A stretch of DNA of 64,000 nt from the NCBI GenBank assembly GCA_031119475.1, contig JAVHXV010000001.1:62001-126000 (forward strand), given 5' to 3'. The stretch comes from Pedobacter sp. (GTDB lineage: Bacteria; Bacteroidota; Bacteroidia; Sphingobacteriales; Sphingobacteriaceae). Below, one piece after another: positions 29,988 to 37,055 of this stretch. Numbering within the stretch: the stretch's first letter is position 1; the number at the start of each line of letters is the position of its first letter. The position numbers and the translations under genes were made by a program. The notes under the pieces are model-generated. The model was not told where the DNA came from. It made no database searches and saw only the letters and a program-made list of their open reading frames with translations.

Positions 29988-30544
29988 TGAAATCATTTGA
30001 TTATGAGAAATTAAGCAAAATTATTTCTCATGCTTTAAGGCATGAAGCCAAAACTTATAATCTTAGTTTAGATAAGCAAGGTTGGGTATTGCTTTCGGAT
30101 TTACTTTGTGCTTTAAAATCCAAGGGCATTGAAGCTGATGAAAAAAGAATTAGAAAAATGATTGATCAATCTAACAAAAAAAGGCATCAAATATTAAATG
30201 GAAAAATTAGAGCTTATTATGGACATTCTAAAGAAAATATTGTTTTTAAAAATCCGTCAGATCCACCTGAATTTTTATATCATGGAACACTGCAAAATAA
30301 TTTAAAAAGTATTTTTGAAATTGGGCTCATTCCAATGCAAAGACAATTTGTTCATTTATCTTTTGATGAAAAAACTGCGAAAACTATAGCTAAAAGAAAT
30401 ACAGGAGAATGGATAATATTGAAAATCTTGGCAAAAGAAGCCTCAATGAATGGTACGATATTTTATAAGGAAGAAAATAATATCTGGATGTGTAATTCAG
30501 TCATGCCAAAATATATTATAGTACATGGAACTAATAGAAATTAA
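29987..30544 (+). CDS. kptA: RNA 2'-phosphotransferase (Tpt1/KptA family)
   Basis: A 185-residue protein with clear likeness to KptA/Tpt1, which moves an internal RNA 2'-phosphate to NAD+ to give ADP-ribose 1'',2''-cyclic phosphate. Typical segments are LSKIISHALRHEA (Arg18-His19), KQGWVLLSDLL, NKKRHQI, AYYGHS, PEFLYHGT, GLIPMQRQFVHLS and FDEKTAKTIAKR. Length is normal for the family. It starts on the last base of the displaced toxin tip and overlaps the following gene by 20 bases, so it travels as part of a tip cassette. It could undo or help repair RNA damage caused by that tip, or be cargo; both are inference. Confidence 0.88.
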   Translation: MKSFDYEKLSKIISHALRHEAKTYNLSLDKQGWVLLSDLLCALKSKGIEADEKRIRKMIDQSNKKRHQILNGKIRAYYGHSKENIVFKNPSDPPEFLYHGTLQNNLKSIFEIGLIPMQRQFVHLSFDEKTAKTIAKRNTGEWIILKILAKEASMNGTIFYKEENNIWMCNSVMPKYIIVHGTNRN

Positions 30545-31028
30545 AGGTCTTTTCGAGATGGACTTTGGCGCACCAATGCCTGTTGTACTTTCAAATGATA
30601 CCGAACTTTTGCTTGCTTTTTATGCAGAGCAAAAAAACATGCCAGCAATACCTCAACAGAAACATATTATTGATGATACAGGAGTTGTTGCCTTAAAATT
30701 TAAAAGATATCTAAAATATACATTTGGCGTACCGGGTGACGAGGCTATAAATGGACATCCATATAGTAAACTAGGGATGAAATCTTACTCATTTTATGAA
30801 CTGAGGGACTCTGATTTTATCAAATCCCTACAGCATATAGATAAAATGCACCCGCAATATCATCCGGACAAGTGGAAAATGTTCAAGCATTATATTTTGA
30901 CCTTTCACGACAACATGTTTGAATGTATAGCTGAAAGTTTTGAAGTAAGGGAGGATGATGTTTCACTTTATAATCAAGCATCTGACATGTTCAATGAATT
31001 GATGAGGAAAAATCTTTCCCCCCACTAG
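30525..31028 (+). CDS. Small cytosolic protein, immunity candidate
   Basis: A 167-residue soluble protein of unknown function, acidic and helical (ESFEVREDDVSLYNQAS), with a few aromatic-rich segments such as KHYILTFHDNMFECIA that suggest an immunity-type fold. It overlaps the end of kptA by 20 bases. Its last codons and stop (PH then TAG) are supplied by the left edge CCCCACTAGCGC of the repeat block that follows, so the natural C-terminus may have been replaced by the repeat. An immunity role against the frameshifted tip upstream is the simplest reading. Confidence 0.7.
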   Translation: MELIEIKGLFEMDFGAPMPVVLSNDTELLLAFYAEQKNMPAIPQQKHIIDDTGVVALKFKRYLKYTFGVPGDEAINGHPYSKLGMKSYSFYELRDSDFIKSLQHIDKMHPQYHPDKWKMFKHYILTFHDNMFECIAESFEVREDDVSLYNQASDMFNELMRKNLSPH

Positions 31029-31149
31029 CGCAACTCCCAAGCTGGTGCGAGCATTCCGCTCGTACCATGAGTAAAAGCAAACAATTTTACCCCGCCAATA
31101 ATAATTTAACCAGATGGTTGGGATTTAAGATATCTTTTTCCATTTAAAA
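31018..31149. repeat. REP/MITE-like element R2, left of the RAYT gene
   Basis: Starts with the same CCCCACTAGCGCAA edge as the other blocks, then diverges. GCTGGTGCGAGCA at 31041-31053 is the exact reverse complement of TGCTCGCACCAGC at 31751-31763 beyond the RAYT gene. CGAGC-ATTCC-GCTCG at 31049-31063 forms a hairpin. Bases 31071-31120 repeat the GCCAATAATAATTTAACCAG segment of R1. Confidence 0.8.
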
Positions 31150-31173
31150 ATGTCCTTCCTATATTGTTGTAAT

Positions 31174-31722
31174 ATGAGTAGGAAGTACAAGTTTTTGGAT
31201 AGGGAGGGTATTTATTTTGTTACTTTTGCCACCATTAAATGGATCGATGTATTCATCCGTGAAGCATATTTTGAGTGCATTATAGAATCTTTGAAGTTCT
31301 GTAGATTGAACAAGGGTATGGAGATCTATGGCTATTGCATCATGCCCAGCCATGTCCACATGATATTCTGTTCGACAGCTGGAGATCCTTCAGGGCTGTT
31401 GAGGGACTTTAAGGGATATACCTCAAAAGCCATGCAAAAGCTTCTTCTGGGATATGGTGGGGAAAGTAGGCGAGAATGGATATTGTCGATGATGAAGAGT
31501 GCGGGAGAAAAAAATAGCAACGTTAAAAATCTGCAGTTCTGGCAACAGCACAACCATCCGATAGTGTTATACTCGGCGCACGTATTCGACCAAAAATTGA
31601 ATTATATCCATGCAAATCCGGTTGTTTCCGGCTTTGTTGTAGAACCGGCACATTGGAAATACAGCAGTGCAAGAAATTATGAGCAGAACGACCAAAGTGT
31701 TCTTGAAATAGATATGGAATAG
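31174..31722 (+). CDS. REP-associated tyrosine transposase (RAYT)
   Basis: A 182-residue Y1/HUH transposase of the IS200-related RAYT family that acts on REP hairpins. The HUH motif is His60-x-His62 in YCIMPSHVHMIF and the probable catalytic Tyr144 lies in KLNYIHANPVVSGFV, both typical. I start at the ATG at 31174 (MSRKYKFLDREGIYFVTF, the usual RAYT beginning) rather than 31150. Inverted 13-bp copies with their own hairpins flank the gene (31041-31053 and 31751-31763). It lies in the middle of displaced toxin cassettes, and its 3' part is duplicated at 33847-34097. It looks intact and could have spread the repeats around it. Confidence 0.92.
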   Translation: MSRKYKFLDREGIYFVTFATIKWIDVFIREAYFECIIESLKFCRLNKGMEIYGYCIMPSHVHMIFCSTAGDPSGLLRDFKGYTSKAMQKLLLGYGGESRREWILSMMKSAGEKNSNVKNLQFWQQHNHPIVLYSAHVFDQKLNYIHANPVVSGFVVEPAHWKYSSARNYEQNDQSVLEIDME

Positions 31723-31769
31723 TAATTTTGTTTTTTTTGGTCGAGCAACATGCTCGCACCAGCAGGGAG
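31723..31769. repeat. Right end of the RAYT element
   Basis: Contains a T8 run, the hairpin CGAGCA-ACA-TGCTCG and TGCTCGCACCAGC, the inverted partner of the sequence at 31041-31053. The next toxin tip is open in frame immediately after CAGCAGGGAG. The same end, with one extra T in the run, closes the RAYT fragment at 34098-34143. Confidence 0.85.
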
Positions 31770-32185
31770 AAAAAGTGGCAGATGCCGTATTGGGAGGCAG
31801 TACCGCATTACGAAAAGCTCTTGGTGCAGCCGAGACTTTAGGTAAAGAAGCTCATCATATTATACCAATGGAATTGTTAAAAAAGGAAAGTGTAGTTCAA
31901 GATGCGGTAAATGCTGGATTTGATTTCAATGGTAAGGTAAATGGTATAGGACTCAAGAAATATACCAAGGCAGGTGAAGCTGCTGGAGATTTAGGTGTAC
32001 ATGCGAATCATCCAAAATATACACAACAAGTGTTAAATGAAATAAATGAATGGGCAACAGCAGCAAAAGCAAGCAAAACCTATTCTCCTCAGAATGCTAA
32101 AAAGTTTTTAGAAAATCTATCTGGGAACATAAAAAAATTAATTAAGGAAAACCCAAATACAAAAGTAAATAATTTGAAATTTTAA
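31770..32185 (+). CDS. Displaced AHH-type nuclease toxin tip
   Basis: A roughly 137-residue C-terminal toxin domain without its Rhs core. EAHHIIPMELL (His27-His28 counted from the GTG at 31775) is the signature of the AHH group of HNH/endonuclease VII-like nucleases seen at the ends of polymorphic toxins. GVHANHPKYTQQVLNEINEW supplies further conserved residues. The frame is open back to the edge of the RAYT element, so the GTG is only a nominal start; without a core it probably is not exported and may be silent. A convergent Imm11-like gene follows, separated by a hairpin. If recombined behind DLDG in frame it would become a new Rhs tip. Confidence 0.82.
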
Positions 32186-32186
32186 A

Positions 32187-32215
32187 TCGAAGAAGCTATT
32201 AAAAAGCTTCTTCGA
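32187..32215. terminator. Bidirectional terminator between nuclease tip and immunity gene
   Basis: A perfect 11-bp stem, TCGAAGAAGCT with AGCTTCTTCGA (loop ATTAAAA), lies 2 bases after the stop of the nuclease tip. Its right arm encodes the last residues of the convergent immunity protein. It has T-rich flanks on both sides. Confidence 0.75.
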
Positions 32216-32825
32216 TCAGAAGACCTGTGATCTTTTTTTCTTGCAATGTGTATTTTAACTTTTCAGATATGAAAATCTTTCTACTAAGATATGGTAGAAC
32301 AAACATATCGGCATTTATTGCGGCATTTTCTTTTATCTTAATATCTTTAATTATAATTACTGACATATCTCCCACCTTCTGGGATTGGACCTTGTAGTCT
32401 TGATAAGATGTTAAAGAGATATCGTCCTTTTTAAAACCATATTCCTTAACTATAAAAGTTGATTTTGCATAATCCAACCACTCTAAATTCTCAAGGTTAT
32501 CAAACAAATGCAACCAAAAATAATCATATATTTTACCATTGTCCATCTTTACCCAACTCTGATTATAATGATGGCCGAGCAGTTTGAAATTACTTAAAAG
32601 ATTTTTGAATCTTTCATTCAAGAGAATTCCCAAAGCGCTTATTTCTGCTTGAGAAAGTGCATCTGTTAACTTAGCCTTGTTTTTTAATGAATAGGCTAAA
32701 TCATCCTTTAAATCAATTGGCTTTTCAAATTGAATGCTATGTGCTAAGTACTGATTAAGGCAATCTACCTGAGGAAAAACATTTCCAACTTCTTTGTCAG
32801 TCCTGTTAGTGATTGAATAATACAT
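32199..32825 (-). CDS. Imm11-like (DUF1629) immunity protein
   Basis: A 208-residue soluble protein on the strand opposite to the AHH nuclease tip. The C-terminal segment FVLPYLSRKIFISEKL followed by LQEKKITGLLIEE matches the ending usual in the Imm11/DUF1629 immunity family (a binding surface then a final short strand). Upstream parts (YDYFWLHLFDNLENLEWLDY) also fit that family. Immunity genes normally follow their toxin on the same strand, so the tail-to-tail order is odd and could let the immunity protein be made from its own promoter even when the tip is silent. Pairing with the AHH nuclease is inferred from adjacency. Confidence 0.75.
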   Translation of the reverse strand: MYYSITNRTDKEVGNVFPQVDCLNQYLAHSIQFEKPIDLKDDLAYSLKNKAKLTDALSQAEISALGILLNERFKNLLSNFKLLGHHYNQSWVKMDNGKIYDYFWLHLFDNLENLEWLDYAKSTFIVKEYGFKKDDISLTSYQDYKVQSQKVGDMSVIIIKDIKIKENAAINADMFVLPYLSRKIFISEKLKYTLQEKKITGLLIEEAF

Positions 32826-32885
32826 ATTTTGCGAATGATTTTTCCTTAAATATACAAATTAATGTAAACTAACCCCAACTACCCT

Positions 32886-33048
32886 CCTCTAGCGCAAGTC
32901 TTAAGCGCAGCGTGACTTGTGCTGGGATAAAATATTTGTTTTAGAATATAGATCTTCTACCGCAAGTTTTAGCGTAACTTGTGCTGGTTGAAATACCGTC
33001 ACAAGTCGCGGCCTGCTATGCTTAGGCCTTAAGACTTGCGCCAGTGGG
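32886..33048. repeat. REP/MITE-like element R3
   Basis: About 165 bases. The left end has CGCAAGTCTTAAG (32893), the right end CTTAAGACTTGCG followed by CCAGTGGG. Internal GTGACTTGTG and CGTCACAAGT give a second pairing. The interior ATAGATCTTCTACCGCAAG is nearly the same as in R4. The next open frame begins directly at its right edge. Confidence 0.88.
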
Positions 33049-33180
33049 AGAAAAAAAGTTAATAAAACAGTTTTAGGAATTCCAATTCCATTTACAGAAA
33101 AAGAAATTATTATTAAAAAAATTGTTGTCAAAGAAAAATTCTTAGGAGCTGAAATCAATCCATATGACTACATTAAATAA
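33049..33180 (+). pseudogene. Remnant of a displaced Rhs tip
   Basis: A short open stretch without start codon that begins at the right edge of R3 and ends at 33178-33180. It reads KVNKTVLGIPIPFTEKE then KIVVKEKFLGAEINPYDYIK. It looks like the last 40 or so residues of a toxin whose body was lost, because the candidate immunity gene overlaps its end by 17 bases in the way such pairs usually do. The catalytic part is missing, so no activity can be given. Confidence 0.6.
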
Positions 33181-33688
33181 AACCGTGAAAGCAACTTTTT
33201 ACTTCCTTATCATTACATTATTCATTAATTGTAATAATTATGGTGATGATAAGGCTAAAAAATATATTAAAAATGACAAATGTTTAAATGAGCTTTACAG
33301 CTTTGCAAAAGAATTAAGAATTGATAAAACTAAATATTTGAATTATTATTTTAATGATCAGAAACAATTAGATATTTGTGATTTTAAAGACTTTAGGGGA
33401 AATCTAGAATTTGAAAATTCGATAGTTCTTATTTTGTTGAAAATTTATAATTATAATTTAAAAAATCAATTCAATCATATTTTGGCTTCTCCGATTTCTG
33501 ACATTTCAAAATTTTCAAGTAAATTGATATATGAGTTTGCGTATTTATATTATGGTAAAGACATTTACTTTGAAGAAAAATTACTAGTCGATAACATCGT
33601 ACAATTGATAAAAAGACATAGTAGATATTTGAAAGTCAAAGAAATAAGAGATGAGTACATGGAGTCATACATCTACTTGCCCCACTAG
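33164..33688 (+). CDS. Lipoprotein, candidate immunity protein of lost tip
   Basis: A 174-residue protein with a lipoprotein-like signal (FYFLIITLFINCNNYGDD, probable lipidated Cys23). The mature part is very rich in Asn, Ile, Lys and Tyr (YGKDIYFEEKLLVDNIVQL) and reflects the AT-rich DNA. I do not recognise a family. Overlap with the end of a tip remnant and the envelope signal suggest immunity to a toxin acting in the periplasm. As in the gene at 30525, its final residues and stop (PH, TAG) come from the edge of the following repeat, so its C-terminus may be altered. Confidence 0.72.
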   Translation: MTTLNKTVKATFYFLIITLFINCNNYGDDKAKKYIKNDKCLNELYSFAKELRIDKTKYLNYYFNDQKQLDICDFKDFRGNLEFENSIVLILLKIYNYNLKNQFNHILASPISDISKFSSKLIYEFAYLYYGKDIYFEEKLLVDNIVQLIKRHSRYLKVKEIRDEYMESYIYLPH

Positions 33689-33846
33689 CGCAAGCCCATG
33701 GGAGAGCGTGACTTGTGCTGGGATAAATTATTTGTTTTAGAATATGGATCTTCTACCGCAAGTTTTAGCGTAATTGGTGATGGTTGAAATACCGTCACAA
33801 GTCTCGGCCTGCTGCGCTTAGGCCTTAAGACTTGCGCCAGTAGGGG
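33680..33846. repeat. REP/MITE-like element R4
   Basis: Closest to R3: shared GTGACTTGTGCTGGGATAAA, GGATCTTCTACCGCAAG and ACCGTCACAAGTCTCGGCC. Its left inverted end is partly eroded (GCGCAAGCCCATGGG in place of CGCAAGTCTTAAG), while the right end CTTAAGACTTGCG is intact. It joins directly to a truncated RAYT gene. Confidence 0.88.
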
Positions 33847-34143
33847 GAGAATGGATATTGTCGATGATGAAGAGTGCGGGAGAAAAAAATAGCAACGTTA
33901 AAAATCTGCAGTTCTGGCAACAGCACAACCATCCGATAGTGTTATACTCGGCGCACGTATTCGACCAAAAATTGAATTATATCCATGCAAATCCGGTTGT
34001 TTCCGGCTTTGTTGTAGAACCGGCACATTGGAAATACAGCAGTGCAAGAAATTATGAGCAGAACGACCAAAGTGTTCTTGAAATAGATATGGAATAGTAA
34101 TTTTGTTTTTTTTTGGTCGAGCAACATGCTCGCACCAGCAGGG
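33847..34143 (+). pseudogene. Truncated RAYT copy with its right element end
   Basis: Bases 33847-34097 repeat 31472-31722, the last 83 codons of the intact RAYT gene, apparently without a difference. The following end to 34143 is the same except for one extra T in the T run. The catalytic-tyrosine region KLNYIHANPV is present but the HUH half is absent, so it cannot be active. It begins abruptly at R4, which suggests recombination between copies rather than simple transposition. The recent date is shown by the near-perfect identity. Confidence 0.92.
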
Positions 34144-34613
34144 GGACCAATGCCCCAATGACCAATGCCCCAATGACTTTCCTTAATGCCTCAATGGTTT
34201 AGGGCTAGTTCTTAAACCCCGCTCTTGGTCGTCACCCGCGTTAGGGATTACAGTGGAAATCCTTTTTGGTTGGTCAAATTCCTCTTCATATAGCATCTCC
34301 AAAAAGATTGGAACGGAAAGCCCGTTAAAACGCCCTCAAAAAGAAAATTGGTTGATGTTCCAAGTTGAAGGTTAAAGGTTGAAGGTTGCCGGTCTTAGCG
34401 TATAGCCTCGCAACTCGCAACTCGCAACATTCCTTCATGGATATTAATGCCTCAATGGCCAATGGCCAATGACCCAATGCCCACCGCTTTCATCCCTCCA
34501 AAACCCAACTTCATCAGTCGCAGCCTGCTTTATGTGTAACGAGTTCGGAGAGCGATGCCGAATGGGTAACTTACCTATCAAAAATCCCTTTTTACCATCA
34601 TTGATTGAATGTC
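34144..34613. repeat. Gene-free stretch with short repeats
   Basis: About 470 bases with no credible gene. It holds CCAATGACCCAATGCC words, CAACTCGCAACTCGCAAC, and a 111-base element (34238-34348) related to one at 49311-49438. The last 100 bases lead into the first surface-protein gene; I see no certain promoter. Confidence 0.6.
34238..34348 (+). repeat. Dispersed repeat, copy A (left of surface-protein array)
   Basis: Starts with GCGTTAGGGATTACAGTGG and AAATCCTT, ends with AGATTGGAACGGAAAGCCCG, then AACGCCCTC and AAAAGAAAAT. The same blocks in the same order and orientation occur at 49311-49438. The middle differs. Confidence 0.8.
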
Positions 34614-35939
34614 ATGATCAAAAATCTTTTCCTTATTGCTGCGTTGATTGCATTATCTCCGCTATTGTTACCTGCGCAAACGCTCCAGAACGTAACTGAC
34701 AATGGCAACACGACCCACAACAAAATCATTTCCTATAATCCGGTTGGCATGGAGGTGATCGGGACCTATGGCAGCCCAGCTTATCTGGTGATTGACCAGA
34801 CTGCCAACAGTGGGGGCAAACGTTGGCGTTTCGGACACACAGGTGGGGCGCCTGGCTTCGGCAGCTTTGACATCAGCAATGTCACAGACAACCTGATCCC
34901 ATTTTCTATTGCTGCCAATGGCTTTACGGGCATCGGAACAACAACGCCAGTCTCCCTGCTCGAGTTATCGAGTGGTACGCCGAAATTTACGCTCTCTCCT
35001 GTAGCTTATTCAGGTAACTATCGCTCGAGCTTTGGTACCCGGAGTGGCGCACAGGCCTACCTTACCTTTGGCAACAATGCGCTCAATGAGATGCGGATCG
35101 GCAATACCGGGGTTGGCGGATACCTGAACATCTATACCAACAACACCAAGGAACTGACCGACGAAAGCGATGGCAACCTGGCCATGCACTTCGCCGCCAA
35201 TGGAAGTGTAGGCGTAGCCACCACATCGCCCAGTCAAAAACTAACGGTAAACGGAAACCTGAACGTCGATAATGCCACGGGAGGCAATTATATGGGATTT
35301 GGCATTCCAAACCATAGCGAGTATGCCACTATCGGCACCATGTACTCTTCAGGCGGACTGGTCCTGGCCCATGGCCTCAAGCCAAAGACCAATGCTGCCC
35401 AGCTGATATTCAGCCACCCGACCATGTCGCGCAATGCCATTGTCTTGGGCGATGGCTTTACAGACGGGGGCATAAAATTCTATGCCAAGGCCTCTAGCAC
35501 GGAAACTGTGGGCAATGTGCTGGCAGATGATCCGGTGATGCAGATTACAGATGGTGGTAGGGTAGGAGTTGGAACCACAAATCCAGACGAAAAATTGGCC
35601 GTAAACGGAAAAATTCACGCCAAAGAAATCAGGGTGGATGCCACGGGCCTACCGGATTATGTATTTGAAGCAGATTATCAATTGCCATCCCTGGCAGAAA
35701 CCGAAGCCTTCATCAAAAAAAACAAGCACCTTCCAGAAGTGCCATCTGCAGCTAATGTAGAGAGGAATGGGTTGGAACTCGGGGAAATGAACAAAATCCT
35801 ACTGAAGAAGATCGAAGAGCTGACTTTGCACCTGATCGAAAAGGAAAAAGAAATCAACCAGCTCAAAGCAACAGAAAGAAAGACCAAGGAACTGGAAGCA
35901 AGATTGGCCAGGCTGGAAGGGATGGTGGAGCGGAAGTAG
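34614..35939 (+). CDS. GIGT-repeat secreted surface protein, paralog 1
   Basis: First of nine related proteins; 441 residues from the ATG at 34614 (signal MIKNLFLIAALIALSPLLLPAQ; the frame also opens at a TTG 9 bases earlier). Family plan: signal peptide, variable beta-rich body broken by motifs of the type GxVGIGTTxPxxKLxVNG, then a conserved C-terminal block (NGKIHAKEIRVDA, LPDYVFEADYQLPSL, KNKHLPEVPSA, LELGEMNKILLKKIEELTLHLIE) and a coiled coil. The GIGT motif is known from tail-fibre-like and Bacteroidota surface proteins and suggests trimeric fibres. Here motifs occur at GFTGIGTTTP, GSVGVATTSP and GRVGVGTTNP. The block GFGIPNHSEYATIGTMYSS is shared with paralog 7. Confidence 0.85.
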   Translation: MIKNLFLIAALIALSPLLLPAQTLQNVTDNGNTTHNKIISYNPVGMEVIGTYGSPAYLVIDQTANSGGKRWRFGHTGGAPGFGSFDISNVTDNLIPFSIAANGFTGIGTTTPVSLLELSSGTPKFTLSPVAYSGNYRSSFGTRSGAQAYLTFGNNALNEMRIGNTGVGGYLNIYTNNTKELTDESDGNLAMHFAANGSVGVATTSPSQKLTVNGNLNVDNATGGNYMGFGIPNHSEYATIGTMYSSGGLVLAHGLKPKTNAAQLIFSHPTMSRNAIVLGDGFTDGGIKFYAKASSTETVGNVLADDPVMQITDGGRVGVGTTNPDEKLAVNGKIHAKEIRVDATGLPDYVFEADYQLPSLAETEAFIKKNKHLPEVPSAANVERNGLELGEMNKILLKKIEELTLHLIEKEKEINQLKATERKTKELEARLARLEGMVERK

Positions 35940-36116
35940 GCTTGAGTATCAGGTATCGAGTAGTAAGAGCAAAGCGCATAGCGTATGGGGTAAGGCGTGC
36001 TGCTATCGACAGACTGTCATCCTGAGCTTGTCGAACAGTATGCTGACTAACCAACTAAACAACCAACCAACTAAACAACCAACCAACTAAACAACCAACC
36101 AACTAAACAACCACTA
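35940..36116. repeat. Dispersed motif and 16-bp tandem repeat before paralog 2
   Basis: Holds TCATCCTGAGCTTGTCGAAC near 36018 and then four copies of a 16-base unit (CTAAACAACCAACCAA, at 36055, 36071, 36087, 36103) that end 1-2 bases before the ATG at 36117. Change in copy number would alter the spacing between any promoter and this start. Confidence 0.85.
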
Positions 36117-37055
36117 ATGAGATTTTTAACTTTCTTTTTGCTATTAATAAGTGCGAAAAGTTTCGCGCAAACCAACGAAGTAACCTTTCCGCATAGTCTG
36201 CTAAATTTTTCGGCAGCGCCAAGAACAACACTTAGCCCCATGTCGTTAAAGTTATGGGACAGTTACCAGACAGGTGGGCCAACTTATTATGGAACTGTTT
36301 TGGAAATCTATGGCCGTCCGGGGCATCAGACCACCCAGCTCAATTTTGGGGGATGGGATAATTCAAAGATCCGTTATCGGGAAGCATTTTATGCCGACAC
36401 GGCCTGGTCGAGCTGGATTACCTTGCTCGATTCAAAAAACAACATCGAATCTGCAGGTAACCTGATGGTTTCAGGGGGCGGTAACCACTATATCCAAAAT
36501 GGAAATTTTGGTATCGGCGCAACATCTCCAGATGCCAAACTCCACATTGCTGCAAGTACGGGAACCTTGCTTAAGGCAGTAGGTTCAAATGGTTACCTAC
36601 TTATTGATAATGTTGGATCAGGTGAAAATTATTATTCGGCAAACAGCAACCATCACTTCCAGACCGGAGGAACCGATAAAATGGTGATCACCACTTCCGG
36701 TAGCATAGGTATCGGTACACCATCGCCCGATGAAAAATTGACCGTAAATGGTAAAATTCACGCCAAAGAAATCAGGGTCGATGCTACGGGCCTACCGGAT
36801 TATGTCTTTGAAGCAGATTACCAATTGCCATCCCTAAGAGAAACGGAGGCATTCATCAAAAAAAACAAGCACCTGCCCGAAGTGCCATCTGCAGCAAGCG
36901 TAGAGAAAAATGGATTGGAGCTCGGAGAGATGAACAAAATCCTGCTGAAGAAAATCGAAGAGCTGACTTTGCACCTTATCGAAAAGGAAAAAACCATTGA
37001 GAGGCAGGAAATGCGGCTAAAGGCCATTGAAGAAAAATTAAAATTAAAAGAATGA
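36117..37055 (+). CDS. GIGT-repeat secreted surface protein, paralog 2
   Basis: A 312-residue member with signal MRFLTFFLLLISAKSFAQ. The body is short: an N-terminal segment (FPHSLLNFSAAPRTTLSPMS, DNSKIRYREAFYADTAWSSW) like the receptor-binding pyocin-knob folds of fibres, then NFGIGATSPDAKL and GSIGIGTPSPDEKL. The C-terminal block is of the HAKEIRVDATGLPDYV type and shares 95 identical bases with paralog 3 (36795-36889 against 38237-38331). Its stop overlaps the start of paralog 3 by 4 bases. Confidence 0.85.
   Translation: MRFLTFFLLLISAKSFAQTNEVTFPHSLLNFSAAPRTTLSPMSLKLWDSYQTGGPTYYGTVLEIYGRPGHQTTQLNFGGWDNSKIRYREAFYADTAWSSWITLLDSKNNIESAGNLMVSGGGNHYIQNGNFGIGATSPDAKLHIAASTGTLLKAVGSNGYLLIDNVGSGENYYSANSNHHFQTGGTDKMVITTSGSIGIGTPSPDEKLTVNGKIHAKEIRVDATGLPDYVFEADYQLPSLRETEAFIKKNKHLPEVPSAASVEKNGLELGEMNKILLKKIEELTLHLIEKEKTIERQEMRLKAIEEKLKLKE

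Noticed and set aside
33858..34097. Separate small gene of 79 codons
   Set aside because: It is a copy of the last part of the RAYT gene starting at an internal codon, so it is a fragment, not an independent gene.
29253..34143. Integron-like cassette array
   Set aside because: Cassettes lie between repeats with inverted ends, but there is no integrase and I do not see attC core sites; a RAYT gene is the only recombinase-like gene.
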